From Asaia bogorensis (GTDB lineage Bacteria > Pseudomonadota > Alphaproteobacteria > Acetobacterales > Acetobacteraceae), in contig CAMATI010000010.1 in assembly GCA_945861095.1 (NCBI GenBank), positions 1 through 42,786 of the forward strand: a stretch of 42,786 nucleotides of DNA, written 5' to 3'. Positions 8,625 to 17,208 of this stretch are shown piece by piece. Made by a program: the position numbers and the translations under genes. Position 1 is the stretch's first letter; every line of letters starts with the position of its first letter. The notes beneath the pieces were generated by a model. That model saw nothing but the letters and a program-made list of their open reading frames with translations. It was not told the DNA's origin and did no database searches.

Positions 8625-9356
8625 ATGATCATCGAAGCCCGCGGCGTCCATAAACACTTCGGTGCACTCCACGTACTGAAAGGGGTTGACCTGCTGGTCG
8701 CGGAACGCGAACTCGTGTTCATCATCGGCCCGTCGGGATCGGGCAAATCCACCCTGCTGCGCTGCCTGAACCGCCTGGAGGAACCGTCCGCGGGCACCAT
8801 CGTCGTGGATGGAGTAGACATGTTGAGCCGGCGAACCGACATCAACCACGCCCGCCGGCGGATCGGAATGGTGTTCCAGTCCTTCAACCTTTACCCCCAC
8901 ATGACGGCGCTCGGGAATGTCACCCTGGCATTGCGCAAGGTAGCCGGGCTGTCGCGGCGGGATGCGGACGCCGCCGGTCAGGCCGCTCTGGCCCGGGTCG
9001 GGCTGGCGGACCGCGCCGACCACCATCCCGGCCAGTTGTCGGGCGGGCAGCAACAACGCGTGGCCATTGCCCGCGCGATCGCGCTGGAACCGCGGGTGAT
9101 GCTGTTCGATGAACCAACCAGCGCGCTGGACCCGGAGCTTGTTGGCAGCGTGCTCGCTGTCATGCGTTCGCTCCGCGACGCCGGGATGACAATGGTGGTG
9201 GTTTCGCACGAAATGAACTTCGCCCGCGCGGCGGCAGACCGGGTGGTGTTCATGGATGACGGACGGATCGTCGAGGAAGGCCCGCCGACGCAGGTGCTCG
9301 GGGCACCGAAGCATGAACGGACACGGGCGTTTATCGGGGAAATCGCGCGGGGCTAG
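8625..9356 (+). CDS. Amino-acid-type ABC transporter ATP-binding protein (GlnQ/AapP family)
   Basis: A 243-residue ATPase with Walker [11 protein letters not shown]-loop [16 protein letters not shown], signature [16 protein letters not shown], Walker [15 protein letters not shown] and the H-loop [16 protein letters not shown]. The spacing and the pattern [14 protein letters not shown] are typical of polar-amino-acid importers, where it would power a membrane permease. No permease or periplasmic binding protein gene lies nearby, so the partner is elsewhere or lost. The start at 8625 ([13 protein letters not shown]) matches the family. A small hairpin (GGGGCT/AGCCCC, 9349-9368) spans the stop codon but lacks a T run. 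Confidence 0.9.
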   Translation: MIIEARGVHKHFGALHVLKGVDLLVAERELVFIIGPSGSGKSTLLRCLNRLEEPSAGTIVVDGVDMLSRRTDINHARRRIGMVFQSFNLYPHMTALGNVTLALRKVAGLSRRDADAAGQAALARVGLADRADHHPGQLSGGQQQRVAIARAIALEPRVMLFDEPTSALDPELVGSVLAVMRSLRDAGMTMVVVSHEMNFARAAADRVVFMDDGRIVEEGPPTQVLGAPKHERTRAFIGEIARG

Positions 9357-9412
9357 GGCGAAAGCCCCACCCTGGCCTTGCCGCCCATCCCTGGATATGC
9401 GTCACACCTACC

Positions 9413-10276
9413 ATGCAGCCCCCAATCCACATCCTGGCCGCCACCGGGCGCACCGGCATCACCCTCGCCCGGACCCTGATCGCCGCCGGCCGCCCGATCG
9501 TTCCCATCGTCCGGGACCTCGACAAATGGCACCGCCTCGGCCTGCCCGGTGACGCGCGCCAGGCCGACCTGATGGATCTGGCCCTGTTGCGGATCGCCCT
9601 GCGCGACGCGGCGCGAATCGTCTCCTGCGCCCATGGGCGCCACACCAAGGCGATCGTCGCCAGCGCCCCGCCCGACGCGCAACTCGTCCTGCTGGGCAGC
9701 ACCCGCAAGTTCACCCGCTGGCCGGACGATCATGGCAACGGCGTGTTGGACGGAGAAGCCGCGCTGCTCGCCTCCGGCCGCCGAGGCGTCATGCTGCACC
9801 CCACCATGATCTATGGCGCCACCGGCGAGAACAACGTGCAGCGACTCGCCGCCCTGTTGCGCCGGCTGCCGTTTCTGCCGCTGCCCGGCGGCGGCAAGGC
9901 TCTGGTGCAGCCGATCCACCAGGACGACGTCACCAGGTGCATCGTCGCGGCCCTGGACCGCGATTGGGATGGCCCGACCACCCTGATCGTCGCCGGCGGC
10001 TCTGCCCACCCATACGTCGATTTCGTGCGTGCCATCGCCAGGGCGGCGGGCTTGGCGCCGCCTCGGATCATGCCCTTCCCCGCCGCGCCCCTGATCGCCG
10101 CCGCCGGGTTGACGCGATTCCTGCCGCTGCTTCCCACCGTGGAGCCGGCCGAAATCCGCCGCCTGCTGGAAGACAAGGCGTTCGATACCGGACCGATGCG
10201 CCAAACCCTGGGCATAGACCCCATCACGTTGGACGAAGGCCTTGCGCGGACCTTCGGCACACCGCAACAATCCTGA
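9413..10276 (+). CDS. NAD(P)-binding epimerase/NmrA-like protein (atypical SDR)
   Basis: The 287-residue product starts with a Rossmann fold motif ILAATGRTGITLARTLIAAG, followed by charged segments typical of NAD(P)H binding in atypical short-chain dehydrogenases. Later features are LVLLGSTRKFTRW, GVMLHPTMIYGATGENNVQ and VQPIHQDDVTRCIVAAL, the last being the common segment before substrate binding in NDUFA9/epimerase relatives. The substrate is not evident; roles include sugar-nucleotide modification, quinone or redox sensing. It lies 21 bases upstream of the M20 peptidase gene on the same strand, so the two are probably co-transcribed. Confidence 0.8.
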   Translation: MQPPIHILAATGRTGITLARTLIAAGRPIVPIVRDLDKWHRLGLPGDARQADLMDLALLRIALRDAARIVSCAHGRHTKAIVASAPPDAQLVLLGSTRKFTRWPDDHGNGVLDGEAALLASGRRGVMLHPTMIYGATGENNVQRLAALLRRLPFLPLPGGGKALVQPIHQDDVTRCIVAALDRDWDGPTTLIVAGGSAHPYVDFVRAIARAAGLAPPRIMPFPAAPLIAAAGLTRFLPLLPTVEPAEIRRLLEDKAFDTGPMRQTLGIDPITLDEGLARTFGTPQQS

Positions 10277-10297
10277 CCGCGCCAGAGGGAGGCCCCA

Positions 10298-11476
10298 ATG
10301 CCGATCATCAACCGCATCGCCGAATTCCACCCCGAGATGACGGAATGGCGCCAGGATCTGCACGCCCACCCAGAACTGTCGATGCGGGAAACCCGCACCT
10401 CCGCGGTGGTGCAGGAGAAACTGCGCTCCTTCGGTGTGGACGAAATCATCACCGGCATGGCCACCACCGGCGTCGTCGGCGTCATCCGCGGCAACGGCAA
10501 ATCGGGACGCGCCGTCGGTCTGCGCGCCGATATGGACGCGCTGCCCTTGCACGAGGAAACCGGCCTGCCGCATGCCAGCCGCACGCCGGGTGTCATGCAC
10601 GCCTGCGGCCATGACGGCCACACCGCCATGCTGCTCGGTGCCGCCAAATACCTGGCCGAGACCCGCAACTTCGACGGCACCGTCTATGTGATCTTCCAAC
10701 CGGCCGAGGAGTTCGAGGCGGGCGGCGATCGCATGGTGAAAGACGGGCTGTTCGATCGTTGCCCGATGGAGATGGTGTTCGGCCTGCACAACTGGCCGCA
10801 AGCCCCGCTGGGACGCTTTCTGTGGCGGGACGGCCCGATCATGGCCGCCGTTGCCTTCTTCGACATCACGATCACCGGTAAGGGCAGCCACGGCGCCTTC
10901 CCGCATCAGGGCATCGACCCGGTGGTGGTGTCCGCGCATATCATTACGGCACTTCAAACGATTGTCGCGCGCACGATCGAACCGATCGAGGGCGGGGTCG
11001 TCTCGGTTGGCCATATTTCCGGCGGCGACGCCTACAACATCCTGCCGGAACGCGTGCAGATGAAAGGCACCGCGCGCTGGTTCAAACCCGAAGTGGGGCG
11101 AGCGATCGAGACCAGCATGCACCGCCTGGTCCACGGCATCGCCGAAAGCTTCGGCGCCACGGCGGAGTTGCGCTTCAACCACCACGCTCCGGCAACGATC
11201 AACGATCCGGATGCGACCGCGCTGACCGTGCGCGCCGCGAACACCGTGGCGGGCGATGGCAACGTGCGGGAAATGCGCGCCCCCACGATGGGCGGCGAGG
11301 ACTTCGCCTATATGCTGAACGCCAAGCAGGGCAGCTACATCATGCTCGGCGGCGGCAGCGGACCGGACGCGCCGTTGCTGCATCACCCTTTGTACGACTT
11401 CAACGATGAGGTCCTGCCGATTGGCGCGTCCTATTGGGCGGCGCTGGCCGAGCAGTTTTTGGCGAAGGGGGATTAG
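10298..11476 (+). CDS. M20 family amidohydrolase (hippurate hydrolase type)
   Basis: This 392-residue metal-dependent hydrolase shows the family motifs: WRQDLHAHPELS at the N-terminus, LRADMDALP, MHACGHDGHTA with metal ligands C103 and H105, FQPAEE with the catalytic and ligand glutamates near 137-138, and a C-terminal GGEDFAYM. Relatives split N-acyl amino acids such as hippurate or N-acetyl-diaminopimelate in the cytoplasm. The ATG at 10298 follows a clear GAGGGAGG ribosome binding site. A second M20 gene with about the same architecture lies at 25648-26808, so the window carries two paralogues. The exact substrate is unknown. Confidence 0.92.
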   Translation: MPIINRIAEFHPEMTEWRQDLHAHPELSMRETRTSAVVQEKLRSFGVDEIITGMATTGVVGVIRGNGKSGRAVGLRADMDALPLHEETGLPHASRTPGVMHACGHDGHTAMLLGAAKYLAETRNFDGTVYVIFQPAEEFEAGGDRMVKDGLFDRCPMEMVFGLHNWPQAPLGRFLWRDGPIMAAVAFFDITITGKGSHGAFPHQGIDPVVVSAHIITALQTIVARTIEPIEGGVVSVGHISGGDAYNILPERVQMKGTARWFKPEVGRAIETSMHRLVHGIAESFGATAELRFNHHAPATINDPDATALTVRAANTVAGDGNVREMRAPTMGGEDFAYMLNAKQGSYIMLGGGSGPDAPLLHHPLYDFNDEVLPIGASYWAALAEQFLAKGD

Positions 11477-11926
11477 ACCGCCGGGGCAGACGGTTGGGGC
11501 GGTTGAACGGCTTGCGAAAGAGCCGCGGCCCCTGCCCTCCCCCGAGGCGTCAGCGGGTCGGATCCACGGATCACGATACCCACCGCGCCGGACCGTGACC
11601 TGGAACCGTGGCTTATGCCACCGACCGAACCGGTCGACCCATGGCGACAAAAGAAGCTGTCATTGCGAGCATAGCGAAGCAATCCAGGGCAACCAACAGG
11701 ATCGATAGTGGCAGGCCCCTGGATTGCTTCGCCGCGCTCGCAATGACAGCGGCCACCCATGGGTCGGTGATTGGGGCGGTTGGTAAATGAGGGCGTGCAC
11801 AAACAATCGCCGCAACCGGCTGCCCCCCCTCACCATCATTACCGGGCTCGACCCGGCAACCCGCGCTTTCGCGGCATTGGCGTCCGTCTTGCCGCCGGCG
11901 GCGCCGGCATCGCGGATCGGCCGGCA
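11477..11926. other. 450-bp intergenic stretch between convergent genes
   Basis: The gap separates the M20 gene from the end of the ABC importer operon. It contains the palindromic element at 11656-11750, flanked by two copies of a TTGGGGCGGTTG motif (about 11483 and 11772). A stretch at about 11830-11890 reads like a second common dispersed repeat, but I could not find its partner arm. No gene is supported. Confidence 0.5.
11656..11750. repeat. 95-bp palindromic dispersed repeat (REP/MITE-like)
   Basis: The left arm at 11656-11689 starts GCTGTCATTGCGAGC and the right arm at 11717-11750 ends with its exact reverse complement GCTCGCAATGACAGC. The arms also share GCGAAGCAATCCAGGG. The two arms enclose a loop of about 27 bases. 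The sequence type, with the GTCATTGCGAG and GCAATCCAGG motifs, is familiar from intergenic repeats in several alphaproteobacteria. It could act as a bidirectional terminator between the convergent genes. Confidence 0.85.
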
Positions 11927-13351
11927 CTACGCCGAACCGGACACCGCGGAATGTTCGCCGATCGTCACCGTATGGCTCGACAGCGCGTTGATCAGGTCAC
12001 GATTGTGGCTGGCCAGCAGCACCGCCATGCCGTCCGCCGCACACCCGGCGATCAGGGACGCGACATCACGTTGCGTCAGCGGATCAAGGCGCGAGGTCGG
12101 TTCATCGGCGAACAGAAACGCCGGGCGAGCCAGCATCGTCCGCGCCAGGGCCAATCGTTGCAGTTCTCCACCCGAAACCGCTTGGGGCAGGCGATCCAGC
12201 AACGCGGGCGACAACCGCAACCGAACCAGCAGCGGCTCCAGCAGCCGGTCCAAGTCCCCCCGCGCCTGGCCCAGCGTCGCCAGAACATCCGCCATCGTCG
12301 CGCGGATCGGCCGCCACGGGGCAAACATGGCGCCAGGGTCCTGGTAGAGCTTCTGTCGGGAGCCGGGGCGTATCGGCACCGACCAGCCCAGAGTGCCCGC
12401 GGCCAGCGGGCGCAGGCCGAGCATGACATCGCCGAGTGTGGTCTTGCCGCTGCCGGAAGCCCCCCACAGCCCGACGATCTGCCCGCGTGCCACGGACAGG
12501 TCCAGCCGCTCGGCCAATACCCGCCCGCCCGGACCCGCGGTCAGGGTCGCACCGCTGACCTGAACCAAAGGCGCTCCCCCTGTCGGCGCATCGGACCGCC
12601 ATCGCCCGGGAATGGCCTCGATCAGCGCGCGCGTGAACGCGTGGCGGGGTCGCGTGAGGACGTCGTCCGCGGCACCCCGTTCCAACACCACACCATCCCG
12701 CAGGACCAGCAGTTCCCCGCCGAGGCCGGCCGCCAGTTCCAGATCATGTGTGACCAGGACCACGGTTCGGCCGGCATCCATCAGCACGCGCAGGCTGTCC
12801 CGCACCCGATCCCGCAGCGCAGTGTCGAGGCCCTTTGTCGGCTCATCCACCAGCACGACCCCGGCGGGCGCGCCCATCGCCGCGGCCACCGCGACCCGTT
12901 GCGCCATGCCGCCCGAAAGCGCCCAGGGACGCTTGCGCCCGTCTCGATCGGCATGCAGGCCCAAACGCGCCAGCAGGTCGCGTGCCGTCGCAATCGAGGC
13001 TTGTCGCGTCAATCCGGCAACCCGCGGTGTATCGGCGGTTTGCGACAGGACACGCCGCGCAGGGGCCAAGGCATGCCACGGCTCCTGCGGCAGCAGGAAC
13101 AGCGAGCGGGCCCACAACGCGCGGCGATCATCGTCACTGGCGTCGCGGCCGCCAATCCGGATCCGCCCGGACATCACCAACCCATCGGGCAGGGTTCCGG
13201 CGATCGCGGCACAGACCAGGCTCTTGCCGGCCCCCGACTCGCCGACCAGGCTGACAATACCGCCGCTGGGCACGGTCAGATCGAACGGCCGCACCAGCAT
13301 CGCGCCGGTTCGGTCGTGGATGGTCAGACCCTGAACCAGCAGCCCGGTCAT
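11927..13351 (-). CDS. Peptide/nickel-type ABC importer, duplicated ATPase (DppD-DppF fusion type)
   Basis: The 474-residue protein carries two ATPase domains in tandem. The first has Walker A GESGAGKS, signature LSGGMAQRVAVA and Walker B VVLVDEPTKGLD. The second has GASGSGKTT, VSGGELQRLALARTM and FLFADEPTSRLD. This matches the fused ATPase of oligopeptide, dipeptide or nickel importers and would power the two permeases encoded just upstream. The start at 13351 (MTGLLVQGL) is chosen because it gives the family N-terminus and overlaps the permease stop as ATGA; the longer open frame reaching 13711 adds unrelated residues. It is the last gene of the operon. Confidence 0.9.
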   Translation of the reverse strand: MTGLLVQGLTIHDRTGAMLVRPFDLTVPSGGIVSLVGESGAGKSLVCAAIAGTLPDGLVMSGRIRIGGRDASDDDRRALWARSLFLLPQEPWHALAPARRVLSQTADTPRVAGLTRQASIATARDLLARLGLHADRDGRKRPWALSGGMAQRVAVAAAMGAPAGVVLVDEPTKGLDTALRDRVRDSLRVLMDAGRTVVLVTHDLELAAGLGGELLVLRDGVVLERGAADDVLTRPRHAFTRALIEAIPGRWRSDAPTGGAPLVQVSGATLTAGPGGRVLAERLDLSVARGQIVGLWGASGSGKTTLGDVMLGLRPLAAGTLGWSVPIRPGSRQKLYQDPGAMFAPWRPIRATMADVLATLGQARGDLDRLLEPLLVRLRLSPALLDRLPQAVSGGELQRLALARTMLARPAFLFADEPTSRLDPLTQRDVASLIAGCAADGMAVLLASHNRDLINALSSHTVTIGEHSAVSGSA

Positions 13352-14139
13352 GGGGACGGTCCGTGCTTCGCGGGGTCCGTCGCGACGAACAGCAATCCGA
13401 CGGTAAGCATGATCGCCAGCGCCGGGATGGCGACCAGAAGCGGCTGGTCGGCGGCGTGCGGCAACGCGTCCGCGATCATGGCGCCCCATTCCGGGGTAGG
13501 CGGTCGCAGGCCCAGACCCAGGAACCCCAGGCCGGCGATGGTGAGAACACCCTGCCCGAGCATCAGCCCGGCCAAACTGGCGAGCGGCCCCCACAATGTC
13601 GGCAGGATCAGTCGGTGCGTGACGGCCGGCCACGACATGCCGGCGAGACGGGCTGCCTCGACATGGGCGGCGCGCAGGCCGCGGGCAGTGGTCAACAGGC
13701 CGACCCGACATGGCTCGACCCAGGTGGTGGCGACGATGACGATCCCAAGGCCGAGCGGCCCTGGGGCGAAGCTGCCGGCGACCAGCAAGGCCACGAGGAA
13801 TGTCGGCAAGGCCAGCGCGGTGTTCACGACGGCACCGATCACCCGGCCCGCGAAGCCCCCGATCATGGCGGCGGTGACACCCAGCGACCCGCCGATCGCG
13901 ACGGATGCCGCGACCGAAACCGTGGCGATGCCCAGGGAATATCCGGCGCCGTGCAGCAGCCGAACCAGGACGCTACGCCCCAGATGGTCGGTCCCCAGAA
14001 GGTAGTCGGCGTTCGGCGACGACAAGGCATCGGCGAGCGTCTGCCGGAGCGGGTCGGCGGAGAGCATGGTCGGTGCAAGCAGCGCGACCGCTCCGATCGC
14101 GAGCAACAATCCGAGAGCGGTTTTGCGCGGAACCGTCAC
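13348..14139 (-). CDS. Peptide/nickel-type ABC importer permease (DppC family)
   Basis: A 263-residue inner-membrane permease. It begins MTVPRKTALGLLLAIGAVAL with an N-terminal helix, then the family's periplasmic marker YLLGTDHLGRSVLVRLLHGA, several helices (FLVALLVAGS, LGLGIVIVATTWVE) and the cytoplasmic EAA loop EAARLAGMSWPAVTHRLILP, where the ATPase docks. The GTG start overlaps the stop of the DppB-type gene as GTGA, and its own stop overlaps the ATPase start as ATGA. Both overlaps imply coupled translation. Confidence 0.9.
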   Translation of the reverse strand: MTVPRKTALGLLLAIGAVALLAPTMLSADPLRQTLADALSSPNADYLLGTDHLGRSVLVRLLHGAGYSLGIATVSVAASVAIGGSLGVTAAMIGGFAGRVIGAVVNTALALPTFLVALLVAGSFAPGPLGLGIVIVATTWVEPCRVGLLTTARGLRAAHVEAARLAGMSWPAVTHRLILPTLWGPLASLAGLMLGQGVLTIAGLGFLGLGLRPPTPEWGAMIADALPHAADQPLLVAIPALAIMLTVGLLFVATDPAKHGPSP

Positions 14140-15065
14140 GACCGGCCAATCATTTGGTTCAGCCTCGCAGCCAGTGCGTCGGCCAAGGTGTTCGCCGTCA
14201 CGACACCAATGGCGATCACGACCGCCGCCCCTTGGATCACCGGCACATCTCGCGCGCGCACCGCATCGATCAGCAGCCGTCCCAGGCCCGGATAGGCGAA
14301 GACCGTTTCGACGACCGTCGCCCCCTCCAGCATGAACGCCAACCCGAGAAACGAATAGGCGACAATGACCGGGGCGGCGAGCGGCAGGTTGTGCAGGACC
14401 AGGATCCGAAAACGATCCACCGCCTTCATGCGGGCAAACGCGATGCTGGGATCGGACCGGGCCGCCGCGACGGCGCGCGCGGTGACCAGCGACAGCCGCA
14501 ACCCTCCCAACAGGGCGAGCGTGGCCGCTGGCAGGACCAGATGCGCCACATCACCGTGGCCCGCGACCGGCAACCAGCCCAGTTCAATCGCGAACACCGC
14601 CCCCAGCATGAACCCGACGACGTAGGACGGCGTTCCAGCGGCCAGCGCCCCAAGGGCGTTCGCGGCAGCGAGACCGCGGCGGGAAAGCCCGAGCCAGGCG
14701 CCCAGGGTTACGCCCAGCACCAGCGAGGACGGCCAGGCGACCGCCGCCATCAGCAGCGTACGCATGAGTGGCGCCGCCATCGTCGCCCAGACCGGTTGGT
14801 CGGTTACGGTCGAGCGGCCAAGCTCTCCGGTGGCGATGGCGGCGAGCCAGCGCGCGAGCCGCCGTACCGCATCGTCATCCAAGCGGAGTTCGTGACGAAC
14901 GTCCCGCACGGTTTCGGGGGTGACGCGCTCCGCGTCATAGCGAGCCGCCGCGACCTGAAAGGCAGTGTCGCCGGGCAGCATCTCGGTCATGATGAAGGTG
15001 ATGGTGGCCACCATCAGCACCGCCACGGCGGCACCGATGGCCCAGCGAAGGATGATGGCTGTCAT
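14136..15065 (-). CDS. Peptide/nickel-type ABC importer permease (DppB family)
   Basis: A 309-residue permease with the family's N-terminal helix and the motif FIMTEMLPGDTAFQ, followed by a periplasmic loop rich in charged residues. Helices follow in the regions LMRTLLMAAVAWPSSLVLG and GTPSYVVGFMLGAVFAIELG. The EAA-type coupling segment appears as FARMKAVDRFRILVLHNLPL. It pairs with the DppC-type gene to form the membrane channel. It starts 9 bases after the binding-protein gene and is followed by a GTGA overlap. Confidence 0.9.
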   Translation of the reverse strand: MTAIILRWAIGAAVAVLMVATITFIMTEMLPGDTAFQVAAARYDAERVTPETVRDVRHELRLDDDAVRRLARWLAAIATGELGRSTVTDQPVWATMAAPLMRTLLMAAVAWPSSLVLGVTLGAWLGLSRRGLAAANALGALAAGTPSYVVGFMLGAVFAIELGWLPVAGHGDVAHLVLPAATLALLGGLRLSLVTARAVAAARSDPSIAFARMKAVDRFRILVLHNLPLAAPVIVAYSFLGLAFMLEGATVVETVFAYPGLGRLLIDAVRARDVPVIQGAAVVIAIGVVTANTLADALAARLNQMIGRS

Positions 15066-15074
15066 GGCGCGCGA

Positions 15075-16790
15075 TCAAGCGGCGGCCCAGCGCAGGTCGG
15101 CGATGGCGTAGGTCCGTTCGTACGGATCGATGAACCGACCATCAAGGGCGCGCGAGAAGGCGACCACCTGGTCGTACCAGCTATGGGGAATCACTGGCAG
15201 TTCGCGTTGCAGGATATCGGTGATCCGGTATCTGGCGGCGGCCTGTTCGACCGGGTCGCGGCTGCTTCGATAGGTCTGGATCGCGACTTCAAGCGACGCC
15301 GACCGCCAGCCAGCCGACGCCCACCCGGCCGCCACCGGCGTCACAAAATCGTCCGTCAGCGTGCCGACCGGGTCGGGCACCTGCGCGTAGCCGCGGGCTA
15401 CCAGGGCTGATTCCAGCTTCCCGGACGCGCGCAGTTGCGGGATCTCCTCACTGTCACCCAACCTGATGCGGGCTTCGATCCCCAGGTCCCGCCAATTCGC
15501 CTGCATGGCCTCCGCCAGGACCGGAAGTTCAGGCCGAGCGGCGTAGGTGAACAGTTCGAAGGAGAGGCGGGTGCCGTCCTTGGTACGCACGCCACCGGAA
15601 GCGGGTTTCCAGCCGGCCGCATCAAGCAATGCCTCGGCGGCGGCGCGATCGGTGCGCAGTGGCAGTGTGGCGGGATCACGCCAATCCGCCAGGAATGGGG
15701 GCAAGAGCTGATCCGCGGCGGCGGCGGGATTGCGCAGGATGACCCGGGCAGCGCCGACGCGATCGATGGCCAACGACAAGGCCTGCCGGACCCTCAGGTC
15801 GGCGAACAGCGGCAAGCCCACATTCAGCGCCACATAGCGCGCCCGAGGAATAGGCACCGCCGCCACCTCGACATGCCGGCCACGCCGCAGCCGATCCGCC
15901 GCGGCGGGCGGCAGGTTGAACGCGAGTTCCGCGTCACCGGCCTCGGCCAACCGGGCGCGGGTTTCGCCGTCGGGTACGGCGCGATACTGAACCCGGCGGA
16001 TCGCGGGACCAGCGTCCGTGGCCGTGGTTTCAACGACGAAAGCTCCGTCGATTTTCGTGACGCGATAAGGCCCGGAGCCGATCATGGTGCGGACGCGCCC
16101 GTCGGGGCCATACGCATCGGGTGCCAGGATCAGGGCAGAGGCCGAGGCGAGATAGGCGGGCAGGATCGAAAACGGTCCGGAGAGGTGGATCACAACCTCG
16201 GCGTCGTCGCTGGCGATCGCGGTGATGGGCACCCGGCGCAGCGCGTTCCCGGTCGCCGCGCGGGCGATGGTCAGCGCGTTCACGACCGAGCCGGGCGTGA
16301 CCGGTGATCCGTCGTGGAAGCGGCGGCTGGTGCCGATCCGGAAGCGCCATGTCAGGCCATCCGGCGCGACCGACCACATATCGGCCACGGACGGAAGGAA
16401 GCGCCCTTCGCGATCTGTTGCGACCAGTGTGTCGGCCACCGACAGGCGTTGAAAGACAAAGCCGCCGCGCGCCGGGTCCAGGCCCCGCAGGTCCCACGGC
16501 GCCACGACCCGCAAGGTCCGGGCCACTGTGCCGGACCCCGATGTGCCGGACTCCACGGTGCCGGCCCCCACTGTGCCGGCCCCCACGGTGCCGGACTCCG
16601 ATATTCCAGTCTGGGCAAGGGCCGGCGCGCTGGCCAGTGCCATCGCACCCGCGGCCGAGACGAAGCCCCGCCGTGATAGAGCCGAGACAGCGGTCGGGCC
16701 ACTGCCCCGACCAGGCGAACCGCCGCAATGGGTCGAACGAGCGATCCGATTGTCCGCGACCGCATCGTTCAGAGTAGGGTTGGCTGTCAT
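15075..16790 (-). CDS. Tat-exported periplasmic binding protein (peptide/nickel SBP family 5)
   Basis: The 571-residue protein carries a twin-arginine signal (SRRGFVSAAGAMALASAPALAQ, RR at 40-41) after an unusually long N-region. A low-complexity linker of Ser-Gly-Thr-Val type follows at about 65-89, then the SBP family 5 domain: RVVAPWDLRGLDPARGG, FLPSVADMWSVAPDGLTWRF, RFHDGSPVTPGSVV, VRQALSLAIDRV and a C-terminal lobe. It would bind peptides, metal chelates or similar ligands in the periplasm and deliver them to the permeases encoded after it. The only upstream ATG in frame is at 16790. The linker is encoded by a 15-bp tandem repeat and might vary in length. Confidence 0.88.
   Translation of the reverse strand: MTANPTLNDAVADNRIARSTHCGGSPGRGSGPTAVSALSRRGFVSAAGAMALASAPALAQTGISESGTVGAGTVGAGTVESGTSGSGTVARTLRVVAPWDLRGLDPARGGFVFQRLSVADTLVATDREGRFLPSVADMWSVAPDGLTWRFRIGTSRRFHDGSPVTPGSVVNALTIARAATGNALRRVPITAIASDDAEVVIHLSGPFSILPAYLASASALILAPDAYGPDGRVRTMIGSGPYRVTKIDGAFVVETTATDAGPAIRRVQYRAVPDGETRARLAEAGDAELAFNLPPAAADRLRRGRHVEVAAVPIPRARYVALNVGLPLFADLRVRQALSLAIDRVGAARVILRNPAAAADQLLPPFLADWRDPATLPLRTDRAAAEALLDAAGWKPASGGVRTKDGTRLSFELFTYAARPELPVLAEAMQANWRDLGIEARIRLGDSEEIPQLRASGKLESALVARGYAQVPDPVGTLTDDFVTPVAAGWASAGWRSASLEVAIQTYRSSRDPVEQAAARYRITDILQRELPVIPHSWYDQVVAFSRALDGRFIDPYERTYAIADLRWAAA
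16528..16602. repeat. Five 15-bp tandem repeats in the binding-protein gene
   Basis: Units start with GTGCCGG and follow each other at 16528, 16543, 16558, 16573 and 16588, with variants GACCCCGAT, GACTCCACG and GCCCCCAC(T/G). Being 15 bp long they keep the reading frame and encode a five-residue Ser/Ala-Gly-Thr-Val-Gly/Glu repeat behind the Tat signal. Confidence 0.85.
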
Positions 16791-16876
16791 GCGCGGGTCC
16801 GTTGGGCATTGCCTTTGGATCGCGGAATAGGGCGGGATGGTCCGCGTATCGACAGTCCTGGCATATCCCGCGCTCG

Positions 16877-16902
16877 GTATGATGTTTTCGATTATTCATC
16901 AT
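16877..16902. promoter_or_regulatory. Palindrome upstream of the ABC importer operon, candidate operator
   Basis: TATGATG at 16877-16883 is mirrored by CATCATA at 16896-16902, with a 12-base AT-rich centre. It lies about 90-110 bases before the binding-protein start, in a locally AT-rich island. The ATGAT/ATCAT half-sites resemble operators of GntR-type regulators, but no regulator gene is adjacent. The palindrome is seen; the role is inferred. Confidence 0.35.
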
Positions 16903-17106
16903 ACAGGTCGCGGTTGGCGAGAAAAGGGGTGCGCCAGCAGCGAGCCGCCACCTCTCACGCGGACCAAATACTCACCGAACTGCTCGACGCGGGCGCTTGT
17001 GCCGAAGATCGATGCGTCGCCACGAGTGGTCCGAACCCCGCCGGACGCCCCCGCCGGACGTCGGGACTTGCGGAAGCCGCGTAGTGTTCTGAAAATGCGC
17101 AGCCAA

Positions 17107-17134
17107 GTTGGGTGGGTAACGTTGGGTGGGTAAC
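17107..17134. repeat. Perfect 14-bp tandem duplication
   Basis: GTTGGGTGGGTAAC occurs twice in direct succession at 17107-17120 and 17121-17134. It lies in the gap downstream of the monooxygenase gene. Confidence 0.8.
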
Positions 17135-17208
17135 AGACCCGGCTCGGGATCAGCACCGCCACCCGTTGGGGGTGGATAACCAAAGCGCGGGGCGCGCGGG
17201 CGGCCCCA

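Larger units (their letters stand above)
16791..17208. other. 418-bp gap upstream of the ABC importer operon
   Basis: No gene is supported. The gap contains an AT-rich palindrome at 16877-16902 and a 14-bp direct duplication at 17107-17134. The promoter of the importer operon should be here, reading to the left. Confidence 0.5.

Noticed and set aside
9353..11650. A 765-codon open frame on the minus strand across the epimerase-like and M20 genes
   Set aside because: It is antisense to two well-supported genes and has a composition typical of a high-GC shadow frame. Similar long shadows at 11771-14005 (+), 29795-32110 (+), 13905-15410 (+) and 6705-8105 (-) were rejected for the same reason.
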